Shown: one piece after another, positions 50,852 to 59,546 of the stretch
Layout of the letters: the number at the start of each line of letters is the position of its first letter
Position numbering within the stretch: the first letter of the stretch is position 1
NCBI GenBank assembly: GCA_022843625.1
Contig: JALHNH010000021.1
Span: 41,624 to 105,623 of the forward strand
Direction: 5' to 3'
Origin: Bryobacter sp.
Lineage (GTDB): Bacteria > Acidobacteriota > Terriglobia > Bryobacterales > Bryobacteraceae
DNA: 64,000 nucleotides
Program-made: the position numbers and the translations under genes
Notes under the pieces: generated by a model
Told to the model about the DNA's origin: nothing
The model's input: only the letters and a program-made list of their open reading frames with translations
Database searches by the model: none

Positions 50852-51931
50852 ATGCTGCCGCTTTTCTTCCTGCTCCTCGCCCAACCCGACCTCTACGAGC
50901 GTGGTGGGGAATTCCTTCGCGCAGGCAAGCTTGCCGCGGCTGAAAAGGCCTATCGCGAACACCTGAAAACCCATCCGAACCATGTTGAGGCGCTCGCCAA
51001 TCTGGGCTCGGTTCTCTCGCGCAAAGAAGACTTTTCCCAGGCCATCCTTCAGTTTCAGCGAGCCCTGGCCTTGCGGCCCACTCTGGCCCCACTCCACTTG
51101 AACCTTGGCCTTGCGTACTTTAAAACCCGGGACTGGGCTCGCGCCGCCGCCGAGTTCGAGCACTTCCTCAAGGCCCAGCCTGGCCACCGCCAGTCGATGC
51201 AGTTGCGCGCACTGTCTTTGTTTGAGCTGGAGCGCTACAGTGAAGCCTCAGAGGCTTTTGAAGCCCTGCTCCCGGGCGATGCCAGTATTCAACTTGGCCT
51301 CGCCACGGCCTACCTGCGCAGCGATCGTGTTGCCCAGGCCCAGAAGATTCTTGGGCCGCTTCTCGAACAGGGCAATTCACCCGAAGTGCTGCTCACCGTC
51401 GGTCAGGCCCTCTTCGTCGAAGAACGATTTGACGAGGCAATGGCGACTCTGCTGAAGGCCCGCGAACACTCGCCCACCCTGCCAACACTGGGGCTCCACA
51501 TCGGCGCAATCCACTGGCGCAAGAAGCAAAACGCTGAAGCCGTAGCCGAATGGCGCAGCGAGCTTAAAGCCCACCCAGACAACCCCGAAGCGCAATTTAC
51601 TCTCGGGGCCGCCCTCGCGATGACCGGCGGCGATAAGATTGAGGCGGAACGTCTCCTGCGAGCCAGTCTTGCCAGGAAGCCAAAACACGCTCGTGCCAAC
51701 TACCAGTTGGCCAAGCTGGTCTGGCAAAAGAACAGAAGTGTGGAGGCTGTGACTTGTCTCGAGAAGTCGATCGCGTCGGACCCCGATTATCGCGAAGCTC
51801 ATTATCTGCTGGCCAACGTCTATCAGGGCCTGGGTCGAAAGACCGAAGCCGCGCGCGAGTTTGCCGCCGTCAAACGCATTTCAGCCAAAGAATTATCCAG
51901 GCAGCAGGATTTGTTTTCGGATCAGCCCTAG
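50852..51931 (+). CDS. Secreted TPR-repeat protein
   Basis: 359 residues. Hydrophobic N-terminus (MLPLFFLLLAQ) acting as a signal, then about nine tetratricopeptide repeats (HPNHVEALANLGSVLSRKEDFSQAILQFQRAL type). TPRs mediate protein-protein contacts. A TAGAAT hexamer (50838-50843) lies 8 bases upstream of ATG. It is followed, in another frame and overlapping, by a multihaem cytochrome, so it may help assemble or hold that cytochrome. Confidence 0.87.
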   Translation: MLPLFFLLLAQPDLYERGGEFLRAGKLAAAEKAYREHLKTHPNHVEALANLGSVLSRKEDFSQAILQFQRALALRPTLAPLHLNLGLAYFKTRDWARAAAEFEHFLKAQPGHRQSMQLRALSLFELERYSEASEAFEALLPGDASIQLGLATAYLRSDRVAQAQKILGPLLEQGNSPEVLLTVGQALFVEERFDEAMATLLKAREHSPTLPTLGLHIGAIHWRKKQNAEAVAEWRSELKAHPDNPEAQFTLGAALAMTGGDKIEAERLLRASLARKPKHARANYQLAKLVWQKNRSVEAVTCLEKSIASDPDYREAHYLLANVYQGLGRKTEAAREFAAVKRISAKELSRQQDLFSDQP

Positions 51932-52761
51932 CCCTTGCCTGCACTCCTTGCCATCAGGACAAAGTGGATATCCAAAGCAAGTCCCGTCACGCGCTGACGC
52001 TCAAGGCCTACGACGGCGAGGGCTTTGCGGGCAAAACGTTGCGAGAGCGCGGCGGCACCACCTACACCTACGACACTCAGGGTGTCACGATTCGTCAGGG
52101 TGGCACAGAGCGCGTAATTGCCCTCACCTGGCTCTTCGGTGCCGGTCACTACGCCCGCACGCCTGTCTTTGAAGATGGTGGCCGCTGGGTCGAGCACCGC
52201 CTCAGTTGGTATGCCGCAACAGGCAAGCTCAGCCTCACCCCCGGCCACTCTCTCCAACCTGCTGAAGATCTAGACAAGGCTGCCGGTATCGTGCAGACTA
52301 CCAACAACGCCACCCGTTGCTTCGCCTGCCACAAGACAGGAGATCGCCCCGGCGTGCATTGCGAAAGCTGCCACGGGGCTCAGGGCAATCATCCCGTGGC
52401 CAATACAATCCGTCGTGACACCAGCGTCGCTGCCTGCGCCACCTGCCATCGCTCACCCGCGCGCGAATACGCTTCCCCCATGCCTGAGGTCGAAGATCCC
52501 CTAAGCGTCCGCTTCGCCCCTGTTGGATTCCTGGTCAGCAAGTGCTACCAGAAGAGCGCCGGCCGCTTTACCTGCGTAAGCTGCCACAACCCGCACCAGA
52601 GCGTCGCTGCCAGCTCCACCTACGACAAGACCTGCAGCGGCTGCCACACCCCCAAATCCAAAGCCTCCTGCCCGCGCACCGCTGATTGCGCAAGCTGTCA
52701 CATGCCCAAGTCCACGCCCGCGCCCTATCTCACCTTCACCGATCACCGCATCCGTAAATAG
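51754..52761 (+). CDS. Multihaem c-type cytochrome
   Basis: Seven C-x-x-C-H haem sites: CTPCH, CFACH, CESCH, CATCH, CVSCH, CSGCH and CASCH. The protein is periplasmic or exported and moves electrons. The start is unclear: the given TTG lies far inside the TPR gene. The likely secretion signal (IIQAAGFVFGSALALA) begins at ATT/ATC codons (51892/51895) with no ATG, GTG or TTG near, and the next GTG (51964) would lose the first haem. Translation is probably coupled to the TPR gene, from a rare start codon. The protein end is secure; a terminator follows. Confidence 0.72.
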   Translation: MSREVDRVGPRLSRSSLSAGQRLSGPGSKDRSRARVCRRQTHFSQRIIQAAGFVFGSALALACTPCHQDKVDIQSKSRHALTLKAYDGEGFAGKTLRERGGTTYTYDTQGVTIRQGGTERVIALTWLFGAGHYARTPVFEDGGRWVEHRLSWYAATGKLSLTPGHSLQPAEDLDKAAGIVQTTNNATRCFACHKTGDRPGVHCESCHGAQGNHPVANTIRRDTSVAACATCHRSPAREYASPMPEVEDPLSVRFAPVGFLVSKCYQKSAGRFTCVSCHNPHQSVAASSTYDKTCSGCHTPKSKASCPRTADCASCHMPKSTPAPYLTFTDHRIRK

Positions 52762-52765
52762 AAAA

Positions 52766-52789
52766 AGGGCCAGCCTTTCGGCTGGCCCT
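52766..52789. terminator. Bidirectional terminator between cytochrome and TonB receptor genes
   Basis: 10-bp arms AGGGCCAGCC / GGCTGGCCCT with loop TTTC. It is flanked by A-rich sequence on the left and T-rich sequence on the right, so it can end transcripts from both convergent genes. Confidence 0.88.
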
Positions 52790-52803
52790 CCATACATTTT
52801 TGC

Positions 52804-55800
52804 TTAGAAGTAGAACTTCGCAGCAAGCTGCAATTGGCGGGGTGCGCGAGCGCCAGTGACTGCTCCGAACCCGAAGCGGCCTCCACCTCCACCGAGACCC
52901 GTTGGCAGGTTCGTGATCGCTCCAGTCGTAGCGTTGAAGGTAGCGCCACGATTGAAGTCTGAAAACTGCGTATGGTTGGGTGCGTTGAACATTTCCAGAC
53001 GCAACTGCAGGAAGCGCGGGCTATCCTCGCTCAGTCTGATGTTCTTGAACAGCGACATGTCCCAGTTGTTTACCCCAGGACGCCGCACGATGCGTTGAGC
53101 GGATTCCAGCCCCTGGCTCCCGATCGAGGGGGGCGCAAGAACTGAGGTATCGATATAGCGAAGGTCAGTCCGTTGTCCGGCTGGAATGATCGGATTGCCC
53201 CTTACGACGATACGAGGCCCGACAGATTCTGAGCCGGTGTAGACGCGATTCAGTTCTCCGCCAATGCCCTGGATACCAACGGTGAGGTTTGCAGGCTGGC
53301 CGCCAATCATCGATACCAGGCCCGATACCTGCCATCCGCCAAAGATCATCTTTCCTGCCGCATTGTTCAGACCACTCATGGTCTTGGCGAGCGAAGGAAC
53401 GTCATAGACAAAGTTGGCAACCATCATCTGCGCTACGTCGAAGTCGAGGTAGCTGTAGTTGGCCATCCGGTAATTGGTGGGGTGCAGGCGGTCGCCGTCA
53501 CCAGAAGACAGGCCTAGCGCCTTGGCATAGGTGTATGCGATGCCATACTGCAAGCCCTTGCCACTGTTCTTGTTGAGGCTGACCTGCAGCGAGTTGTAGT
53601 TAGACCAGCCACCGAAGGTAGTGAGTACTGCTTCGCCGAAACCAAGGTTTGGTCTGTAGAGATTCACTGGCAGCGCGGTGCGTCCATCAAAGCTGGTTGC
53701 GTTCAGATTCGCAGTTTGCGGGTTCTGATTTTGTCGCTGCCATGCGGATCCAAACGGCATAGCATTGTGGTCGTAGGTCGACAACAGGTGCGTTGCTTTG
53801 TTGGCGACATAGCTCACCTCAAGCGAAGTAGACTTCAGCAACTGACGCTGTACTGTGAAGTTCCACTGATACGTTGTTGGTACATCGCCAAGCTTGTCGA
53901 ATCCACGAACATTGTTCGGGAAGAACGAGCCGGCAAGGCTCCCCAGTGTGTTCAAGTTGCCAAAGAAGTAAGTGGGACGGGTGGTTGACGGGGGATTGGG
54001 CAGCATGTCGAATACAGGGTTGCCCTGGAAGCGGTCATAGAAGATACCGAATCCGGCACGCACCACAGTCTTTTCATTTAGCTGATAGGCAACACCAAGA
54101 CGAGGAGCATAGTGCACGCCACGGCTGTCGATCAGGCCTCGCGGGTATGAACTCGAATTCGACAATCCCATGCCGTTGGCATAAAGACCATTTACGAATC
54201 CTCTCCCCGTGTTGAGAATCGATCCAACGAGAGCATTGGGGACTGTCTGCCCGGTGATGGGGTTCAGGCCCAGGTTGACACCATCGATACGAACCGGTTG
54301 CACCAGTTGCGCCCGGCTGGCATTGTCATAAAGCGCGGGGTTAAATGAGGAGGTGTTCCCTCCGGCATCATACTGTGGCTGGATAATGTAAAAGCGAATG
54401 CCGTAGTCCAGCGTTAGCTTCTTGTTCACTCGCCAGTTGTCCTGGGCAAACCATTCGATGTTCCAGGACCGATATTGTCCGTTGAGTACCTTGTCCGACT
54501 GCGCAAGGCGGTCAAAATTACCAAGCAGTGCATTGGAAAAAGCCCAGTTCGTGTTACCAGGATTCTGCGTGTTGTTGTCAAACCAGATGTCACCGTTGAC
54601 TGACGTGAAGGCGGTCTGATCTTTAAGGCTCTTGTGCAAATAGATGCCGAACTTCATCGTGTGAGATCCCAACACCTTTGTTACGTTGTCGGTGATGTCG
54701 TAGGTGTGATTGAAGTTGCGGAAGGGCGTGCCCAGGAAGTTCGAAAACGGGGCATTGGGCACACCGCCAAAGCGCCAGTTCTGTACCAGATTCAACGTAT
54801 CGCCGCTGAAGGGCATCTTGTAGGACAAGCCGAGCTTGCCGCGGTCAAATGCTTGATCTACAGGGTCAATATTCAAAACGTTCTTCGACGAACCGAAAAT
54901 GAATTCATTAGTCAGCGTTGGGTTGACGGTGGTTGTAAGATTGTTCACCCAACTCCAGCCGGGGTTTCCAAAGTTCATCGGGCCAAATGGGATGTTGTAA
55001 TCGGCATTCCACTGGCCGTAAGGCCGGTCTTCTTCAGACTTGGTCTTGATGAAGCGAGAATAAAAACGCCACTTATCGTTGATGTTGTAATCGCCGCGGT
55101 AAATGTTCTCGCGTCGCGGAAACACGCCAGAAAGTTGGGTCTGGTAGTTGAAGTTCGGGTCAATCGGTACGTTCGGTGTCGGATAGAAATTCAAGATCTT
55201 CTGTCCGTCGGGGTTGATGCGGCTGGCGGGAATCATGTTGTTGGCAAAGCAGCCACCGCCGCCGGCTAACTGGTCGCACGCCGCACTGCTCAGCGGGTCG
55301 CGAATAAAGATAGGCCGTCCGTTCCCGTCTGTGGTTCCAGCAAAATTGCCATTGCGCTGGGCAACAGTTGGCACCGTCACACTGCGCAGATCATTCGGCT
55401 GCAACCGGCTCTGCCATTCGATCCCAACAAAGAAAAAGAGCTTGTCGCGATTCGGGTTCAGTTTTGGAATGTAAGCAGGTCCACCCAAGTTGAAGCCGCC
55501 TGTCTTGTCACGAAAGAGTTGCCGCTGCCGACCTTCGAGGTTGTTACGCCAGTTATTTGCATTCAAGCCTTCATGGCGATGAAAAATGTACCCCGTGCCA
55601 TGCAGATCGCGCGTACCAGACTTCGTAACTACCGAAATAGCCGCACCAGAAGAACGGCCATACTCAGCAGGCTGCGAATTCGTCAACATCTTGAATTCCG
55701 CAATTTGATCGATGTTCATCGTCGCAAGCTGTCCGCCGTTGGACCCAGTATCGATATTCGTAATTCCGTCCACCATCAGATTGTTCTGATTGTTGCGGTT

Positions 55801-56337
55801 TCCATTTACTGATCCACCAATGCCGCCCGTGGGGACAACACCCGGAACTGTTCGCGTAAGATCGAGAAACGACCGTCCGTTGAGTGCCAGATTGATTACC
55901 TGATTGCCCGTCAATACGCCGCCCTTTTCCGCACCGCGAGTCTGGAGGATGACACCAGAAGCCTCAACCGTAATCGAATCGGTCATCGCACCCAGAGAAA
56001 GCATGATGTCTGGCAGATCCAGACGATCATTGGCTGATACGCGAATCTCGCTTCTTTCATACTTCTTGAAGCCACTTGCTTCCACTTGGATCTTGTAAAG
56101 AGAAGGCTTCAACGGGTTAAAGAAGAAGACACCTTCGTTGTTGGTGGTTAGGTCTCGATTGTCGCCTTGCGCGACATCGACAAGAATGACTTTGGCTCCA
56201 GGTACAATCGCCCCTTGCGCGTCCTTTACGACGCCACGAATGGAACCGGATGACTGCTGCCCATAAGCCGTCAAGCTTAGTAGCGATGCGGCCATGAGAG
56301 AGCGCAACATTAGGTTGCGCAGCGAACGGTGCTGCAT
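52804..56337 (-). CDS. TonB-dependent receptor with N-terminal carboxypeptidase-like domain
   Basis: 1177 residues, same architecture as the receptor at 31572 but clearly diverged. Signal peptide ending TAYGQ, carboxypeptidase-regulatory-like domain ~30-115 (GSIRGVVKDAQGAIVPGAKVILV), plug ~120-240 (NLALNGRSFLDLTRTVPGV, VDGITNIDTGSNGG) and a large barrel ending in LQLAAKFYF with a C-terminal aromatic. Probably imports a large nutrient; a gluconolactonase-like gene lies upstream on the same strand, suggesting a sugar. GGGGG precedes ATG. Confidence 0.93.
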   Translation of the reverse strand: MQHRSLRNLMLRSLMAASLLSLTAYGQQSSGSIRGVVKDAQGAIVPGAKVILVDVAQGDNRDLTTNNEGVFFFNPLKPSLYKIQVEASGFKKYERSEIRVSANDRLDLPDIMLSLGAMTDSITVEASGVILQTRGAEKGGVLTGNQVINLALNGRSFLDLTRTVPGVVPTGGIGGSVNGNRNNQNNLMVDGITNIDTGSNGGQLATMNIDQIAEFKMLTNSQPAEYGRSSGAAISVVTKSGTRDLHGTGYIFHRHEGLNANNWRNNLEGRQRQLFRDKTGGFNLGGPAYIPKLNPNRDKLFFFVGIEWQSRLQPNDLRSVTVPTVAQRNGNFAGTTDGNGRPIFIRDPLSSAACDQLAGGGGCFANNMIPASRINPDGQKILNFYPTPNVPIDPNFNYQTQLSGVFPRRENIYRGDYNINDKWRFYSRFIKTKSEEDRPYGQWNADYNIPFGPMNFGNPGWSWVNNLTTTVNPTLTNEFIFGSSKNVLNIDPVDQAFDRGKLGLSYKMPFSGDTLNLVQNWRFGGVPNAPFSNFLGTPFRNFNHTYDITDNVTKVLGSHTMKFGIYLHKSLKDQTAFTSVNGDIWFDNNTQNPGNTNWAFSNALLGNFDRLAQSDKVLNGQYRSWNIEWFAQDNWRVNKKLTLDYGIRFYIIQPQYDAGGNTSSFNPALYDNASRAQLVQPVRIDGVNLGLNPITGQTVPNALVGSILNTGRGFVNGLYANGMGLSNSSSYPRGLIDSRGVHYAPRLGVAYQLNEKTVVRAGFGIFYDRFQGNPVFDMLPNPPSTTRPTYFFGNLNTLGSLAGSFFPNNVRGFDKLGDVPTTYQWNFTVQRQLLKSTSLEVSYVANKATHLLSTYDHNAMPFGSAWQRQNQNPQTANLNATSFDGRTALPVNLYRPNLGFGEAVLTTFGGWSNYNSLQVSLNKNSGKGLQYGIAYTYAKALGLSSGDGDRLHPTNYRMANYSYLDFDVAQMMVANFVYDVPSLAKTMSGLNNAAGKMIFGGWQVSGLVSMIGGQPANLTVGIQGIGGELNRVYTGSESVGPRIVVRGNPIIPAGQRTDLRYIDTSVLAPPSIGSQGLESAQRIVRRPGVNNWDMSLFKNIRLSEDSPRFLQLRLEMFNAPNHTQFSDFNRGATFNATTGAITNLPTGLGGGGGRFGFGAVTGARAPRQLQLAAKFYF

Positions 56338-56458
56338 TGGGATTACCCCCTTTTAGATTGCTCAGTACTTTGAGCATTACCCCCGCGAGCGAAGGCAAAT
56401 TGCAGAAAGCATATAACTGTAAAAGGTGGGTGTCAATGGGGTAAATATTATGTAAAAT

Positions 56459-57484
56459 TTAGCAAATATGTGCGCCGCGGGTTTCGAGATACACCGCATA
56501 CATCGATTGGCTACCGCACATAAACAAACGATTCCTTCGCGTCCCGCCAAAACAGACGTTGGCGCAGATCTCGGGTAAGTGAATCTGGCCGATCATCTTG
56601 CCATCTGGAGCAAAGATCTGCACGCCGTCGTAACCGGCCCCAACCCAGCCCGCGGCCGCATAGATATTGCCGTTAGCATCGGCACGAATTCCGTCAGCAA
56701 GGCCCTTGCCCATAGAGCAGAATTCCTTGCCACCCTTGAGGGTCTTAGCGTCGGCCACATCCCACACCTTGATATTTCGCGGTGCCTTTGGGTAGTGAGT
56801 AGCGCCGGTATCGGCGATATACAGCTTCTTGTAATCTGGCGAGAAGCATAAGCCATTCGGCTTGAAGATCTCGTCCGTTACCTTCTCGATCTTCTTCGTC
56901 GTGGGGTCAATCCGGTACACCGCTTCCTTCAGCAGCAACTCACCCTGGTGCCCTTCATAATTCCCCAAGCTCCCATAGCCAGGATCAGTAAACCAGATCC
57001 CGCCATCGGGGTGCACCACTGCATCGTTCGGCGCATTAAACGGCTTACCCTCAAACTTGTCAGCCAGCACGCTGATTGTGCCGTCCAGTTCATAGCGCGT
57101 CACTCTGCGGTTGCCATGTTCGCAAGAAATCTGCCGCCCCTGGTAATCGAAGGTATTTCCGTTCGAATAACCAGCCGGCTGATGGATGACACTCACATGC
57201 CCATCGTCTTCGATCCAGCGATACTGCTTGTCATTCGGGATATCGCTCCACACCAGATACTTACCGCCACCGTGCCAGGCAGGCCCTTCGGCCCACAAGA
57301 ATCCAGTAGCAAGCCTCTGTATGGTGGTGTTGCCAATCTTCACTTTGTCAAAGCGTGGATCGAGCGAAACCACATCCGGTTCCGGATAGCGGATGGGTGT
57401 CTTGCCCGAGTAATCGCGATTCACAGTTTGTGCAGCCGCAACCAAAGGGGCGGCCAGAGTGGGGAGAAGTCCTCGACGTGTCAT
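56459..57484 (-). CDS. Secreted SMP-30/gluconolactonase-like protein
   Basis: 341 residues. Signal-like start (MTRRGLLPTLAAPLVAAAQ). Six-bladed propeller of the SMP-30 family: FLWAEGPAWHGGGKYLVWSDI with the metal-binding Glu, NAPNDAVVHPDGGIWFTDPGYGS and ICANVCFGG. Family members hydrolyse sugar lactones. 121 bases upstream of the TonB receptor on the same strand and 15 bases after the dihydropteroate-synthase-like gene. Confidence 0.9.
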   Translation of the reverse strand: MTRRGLLPTLAAPLVAAAQTVNRDYSGKTPIRYPEPDVVSLDPRFDKVKIGNTTIQRLATGFLWAEGPAWHGGGKYLVWSDIPNDKQYRWIEDDGHVSVIHQPAGYSNGNTFDYQGRQISCEHGNRRVTRYELDGTISVLADKFEGKPFNAPNDAVVHPDGGIWFTDPGYGSLGNYEGHQGELLLKEAVYRIDPTTKKIEKVTDEIFKPNGLCFSPDYKKLYIADTGATHYPKAPRNIKVWDVADAKTLKGGKEFCSMGKGLADGIRADANGNIYAAAGWVGAGYDGVQIFAPDGKMIGQIHLPEICANVCFGGTRRNRLFMCGSQSMYAVYLETRGAHIC

Positions 57485-57499
57485 GCGGGGACTAGCTTA

Positions 57500-58354
57500 T
57501 CAATTATCTGTGCGCCATTGGTTGAGGATGGCGTCCGCAACGGCAATCACCGGCTTCATCGCCTCCAGGTCATGCACTCGCACCAGATAAGCGCCACTCA
57601 AGATGGCCGCTGTCACTCCAGCCGCTCCGGCAAATTCAAGTTCGCGATCGTTCGCCGTTGCCACTAGCAACTTCTTGGTCGGCCCCACCATCACCGGCAC
57701 ACCAATCCCACCCAAGATTCCAAGTCGCCCAAGGATCTCGTAGTTCTGTTCTTTACGCTTGCCAAATGCAAGACCTGGATCAATCACCAGGCGAAACTTC
57801 TCGACCCCCGCGCGCAACGCGCGATGCACCGCCGCATCGAGGTCCTTCGCAATTACGCCAACAATGTCCTTGGCTGGGGGCAGTCTTACCCACGAATCGG
57901 GCCTGCCCCGCATGTGATTCAAGATCAATCCTGCATCGTGATTCATGATCGTCTTCGCCAGAATCGGCTCCCAAGTCAACCCGCTCGGATCGTTGATAAT
58001 CTCGACGCCCATCTTCAAAACTTCTTCCGCTACCTCAGCTTTATAAGTACTGACGCAGATCGGTACATTCAGTTTGTTCTTGATGCGTTTGAGCACTGGG
58101 ATGAGCCGCCCCAATTCTTCCTCAACGCTAAGTCGCTTATCGCCAGGTCGCGTTGGCTCTGCGCCCAGGTCAATTACGTCGGCTCCGAGCTCATCCAGCT
58201 CAACAGCCTTCGCAAACACTCGATCAGGATCATTTGCCTTCGGGCCCCCGCTCTCTGTCGACAATGCTATTGGCGCGATGGTAAATGTACGTTGTCCCAG
58301 CCTCAGCGTGCGCCCCTTCAGTTTCCAGTCGATATTGCGTCGGATGATGGCCAT
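57500..58354 (-). CDS. Divergent dihydropteroate synthase-like protein
   Basis: 284 residues with the TIM-barrel layout of FolP. Conserved: PTRPG (67-71), IINDPSG, DPGLAFGK and the C-terminal RVHD. Altered: the pyrophosphate-binding N-V-T-P-D-S-F-S-D-G-G loop is IALSTESGG (29-37) and lacks the Asn, and the pterin-binding Asp of the 'VDTYK' strand is S102 (CVSTYK). It may be the only folate DHPS of the organism with an unusual active site, or a related pterin enzyme. Ten bases after tyrS. Confidence 0.72.
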   Translation of the reverse strand: MAIIRRNIDWKLKGRTLRLGQRTFTIAPIALSTESGGPKANDPDRVFAKAVELDELGADVIDLGAEPTRPGDKRLSVEEELGRLIPVLKRIKNKLNVPICVSTYKAEVAEEVLKMGVEIINDPSGLTWEPILAKTIMNHDAGLILNHMRGRPDSWVRLPPAKDIVGVIAKDLDAAVHRALRAGVEKFRLVIDPGLAFGKRKEQNYEILGRLGILGGIGVPVMVGPTKKLLVATANDRELEFAGAAGVTAAILSGAYLVRVHDLEAMKPVIAVADAILNQWRTDN

Positions 58355-58364
58355 AAGATTTTCC

Positions 58365-59546
58365 TTAACTCGCTACCGTCAGACGGATCCAGCGATAACG
58401 CTTCCCGACACGGACGACAAATTCACCGGGCTCCATACGTTGGGCCGGGTTCGTAACAGATTCCAATGTGACTGAGTTTCCAGCCTTGACGGCCCCGCTT
58501 TTGATCAGACGATCGGCGTCGCCCACGCTCTGCGCGAGCCCTGCCGCAACCAGAATACGGTTGATCCGTGCATCGCTTGCCTCGGCGTGATTCTCAGGCA
58601 GCGGTACACTGCCCCAGTTCTCGGCCACGCGAGCGGCCGCGTCCTCGCCATGAAAATCCTTGACGATCCGGTAAGCCAGATCTTTCTTTGAAGTAAGAGG
58701 GTCCAGCGCCGCAATCTCGTCCATCGGCAAGTCCGTCAGCAGTTCAAAATAACGAGGCACCAGCGCATCGGGCATATTCATGAGCTTGCGAAACATATCG
58801 GTCGGCGGCTCGGTAATCCCGACATAATTGCCCTTGGATTTCGACATCTTCTCAACGCCATCAAGACCCTCAAGAATCGGCACAGTAGCCACAATTTGCG
58901 GCAACAAACCGTAGTCCTTCTGAATCTCACGGCCCACCAGCAAATTGAACTTCTGATCGGTACCACCCAGCTCGACGTCACACTTCAGCGCCACAGAATC
59001 ATAAGCCTGCGCCAGCGGGTAGAGCAGCTCATGCACAGAGATCGGGATGCCCTCTTTGTAGCGCTTCGAGAAATCGTCACGCTCAAGCAACCGGGCCACC
59101 GTGTAGTGCGAAGTCAAACGAACAATCTGCTCATAGCCAAGCGGCTCCAGCCACTCGCTGTTAAAACGCAGTTCGGTCTTCTCGGGGTCAAGCAGCTTGA
59201 AGACCTGAGCCTTGTAAGTCTCAGCGTTCTTCGCCAACTCCTCACGAGTCATCGGCGGCCGCATTGCATTGCGTCCAGTCGGGTCGCCAATCAAGCCGGT
59301 CATATCGCCAATCAGAAAGATCACCGTATGGCCCATATCCTGAAAGTGCTTCATCTTGCGGATCAAAACCGTATGGCCAAGATGCAGATCAGGAGCAGTC
59401 GGGTCAAAGCCAGCCTTGACGCGCAAAGGCCGCCCTTCCTTCAGCGCGAGTTCCAAGCGCTCGCGCAAATCCTCTTCACGGATAATTTCCGCAAAGCCTT
59501 TTCTCAAATAAAACAGTTGTTCGTCGACGGAGAGCACTTCTATCAA
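58365..59546 (-). CDS. tyrS: Tyrosyl-tRNA synthetase
   Basis: 393 residues. Class I signatures HLGH (55-58) and KMSKS; AGFDPTAPDLHLGH and GGTDQKFNLLVGR are typical of the TyrZ-like type of TyrRS. C-terminal S4-like RNA-binding domain (RLIKSGAVKAGNSV). The reported TTG start overlaps the upstream stop (TTGA); a GTG three codons later, 8 bases after a TACAAT, is a real alternative. Confidence 0.96.
   Translation of the reverse strand: MIEVLSVDEQLFYLRKGFAEIIREEDLRERLELALKEGRPLRVKAGFDPTAPDLHLGHTVLIRKMKHFQDMGHTVIFLIGDMTGLIGDPTGRNAMRPPMTREELAKNAETYKAQVFKLLDPEKTELRFNSEWLEPLGYEQIVRLTSHYTVARLLERDDFSKRYKEGIPISVHELLYPLAQAYDSVALKCDVELGGTDQKFNLLVGREIQKDYGLLPQIVATVPILEGLDGVEKMSKSKGNYVGITEPPTDMFRKLMNMPDALVPRYFELLTDLPMDEIAALDPLTSKKDLAYRIVKDFHGEDAAARVAENWGSVPLPENHAEASDARINRILVAAGLAQSVGDADRLIKSGAVKAGNSVTLESVTNPAQRMEPGEFVVRVGKRYRWIRLTVAS

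Noticed and set aside
54634..55269. 211-codon frame antisense to the second TonB receptor
   Set aside because: No domain or start signal; shadow of the receptor reading frame.
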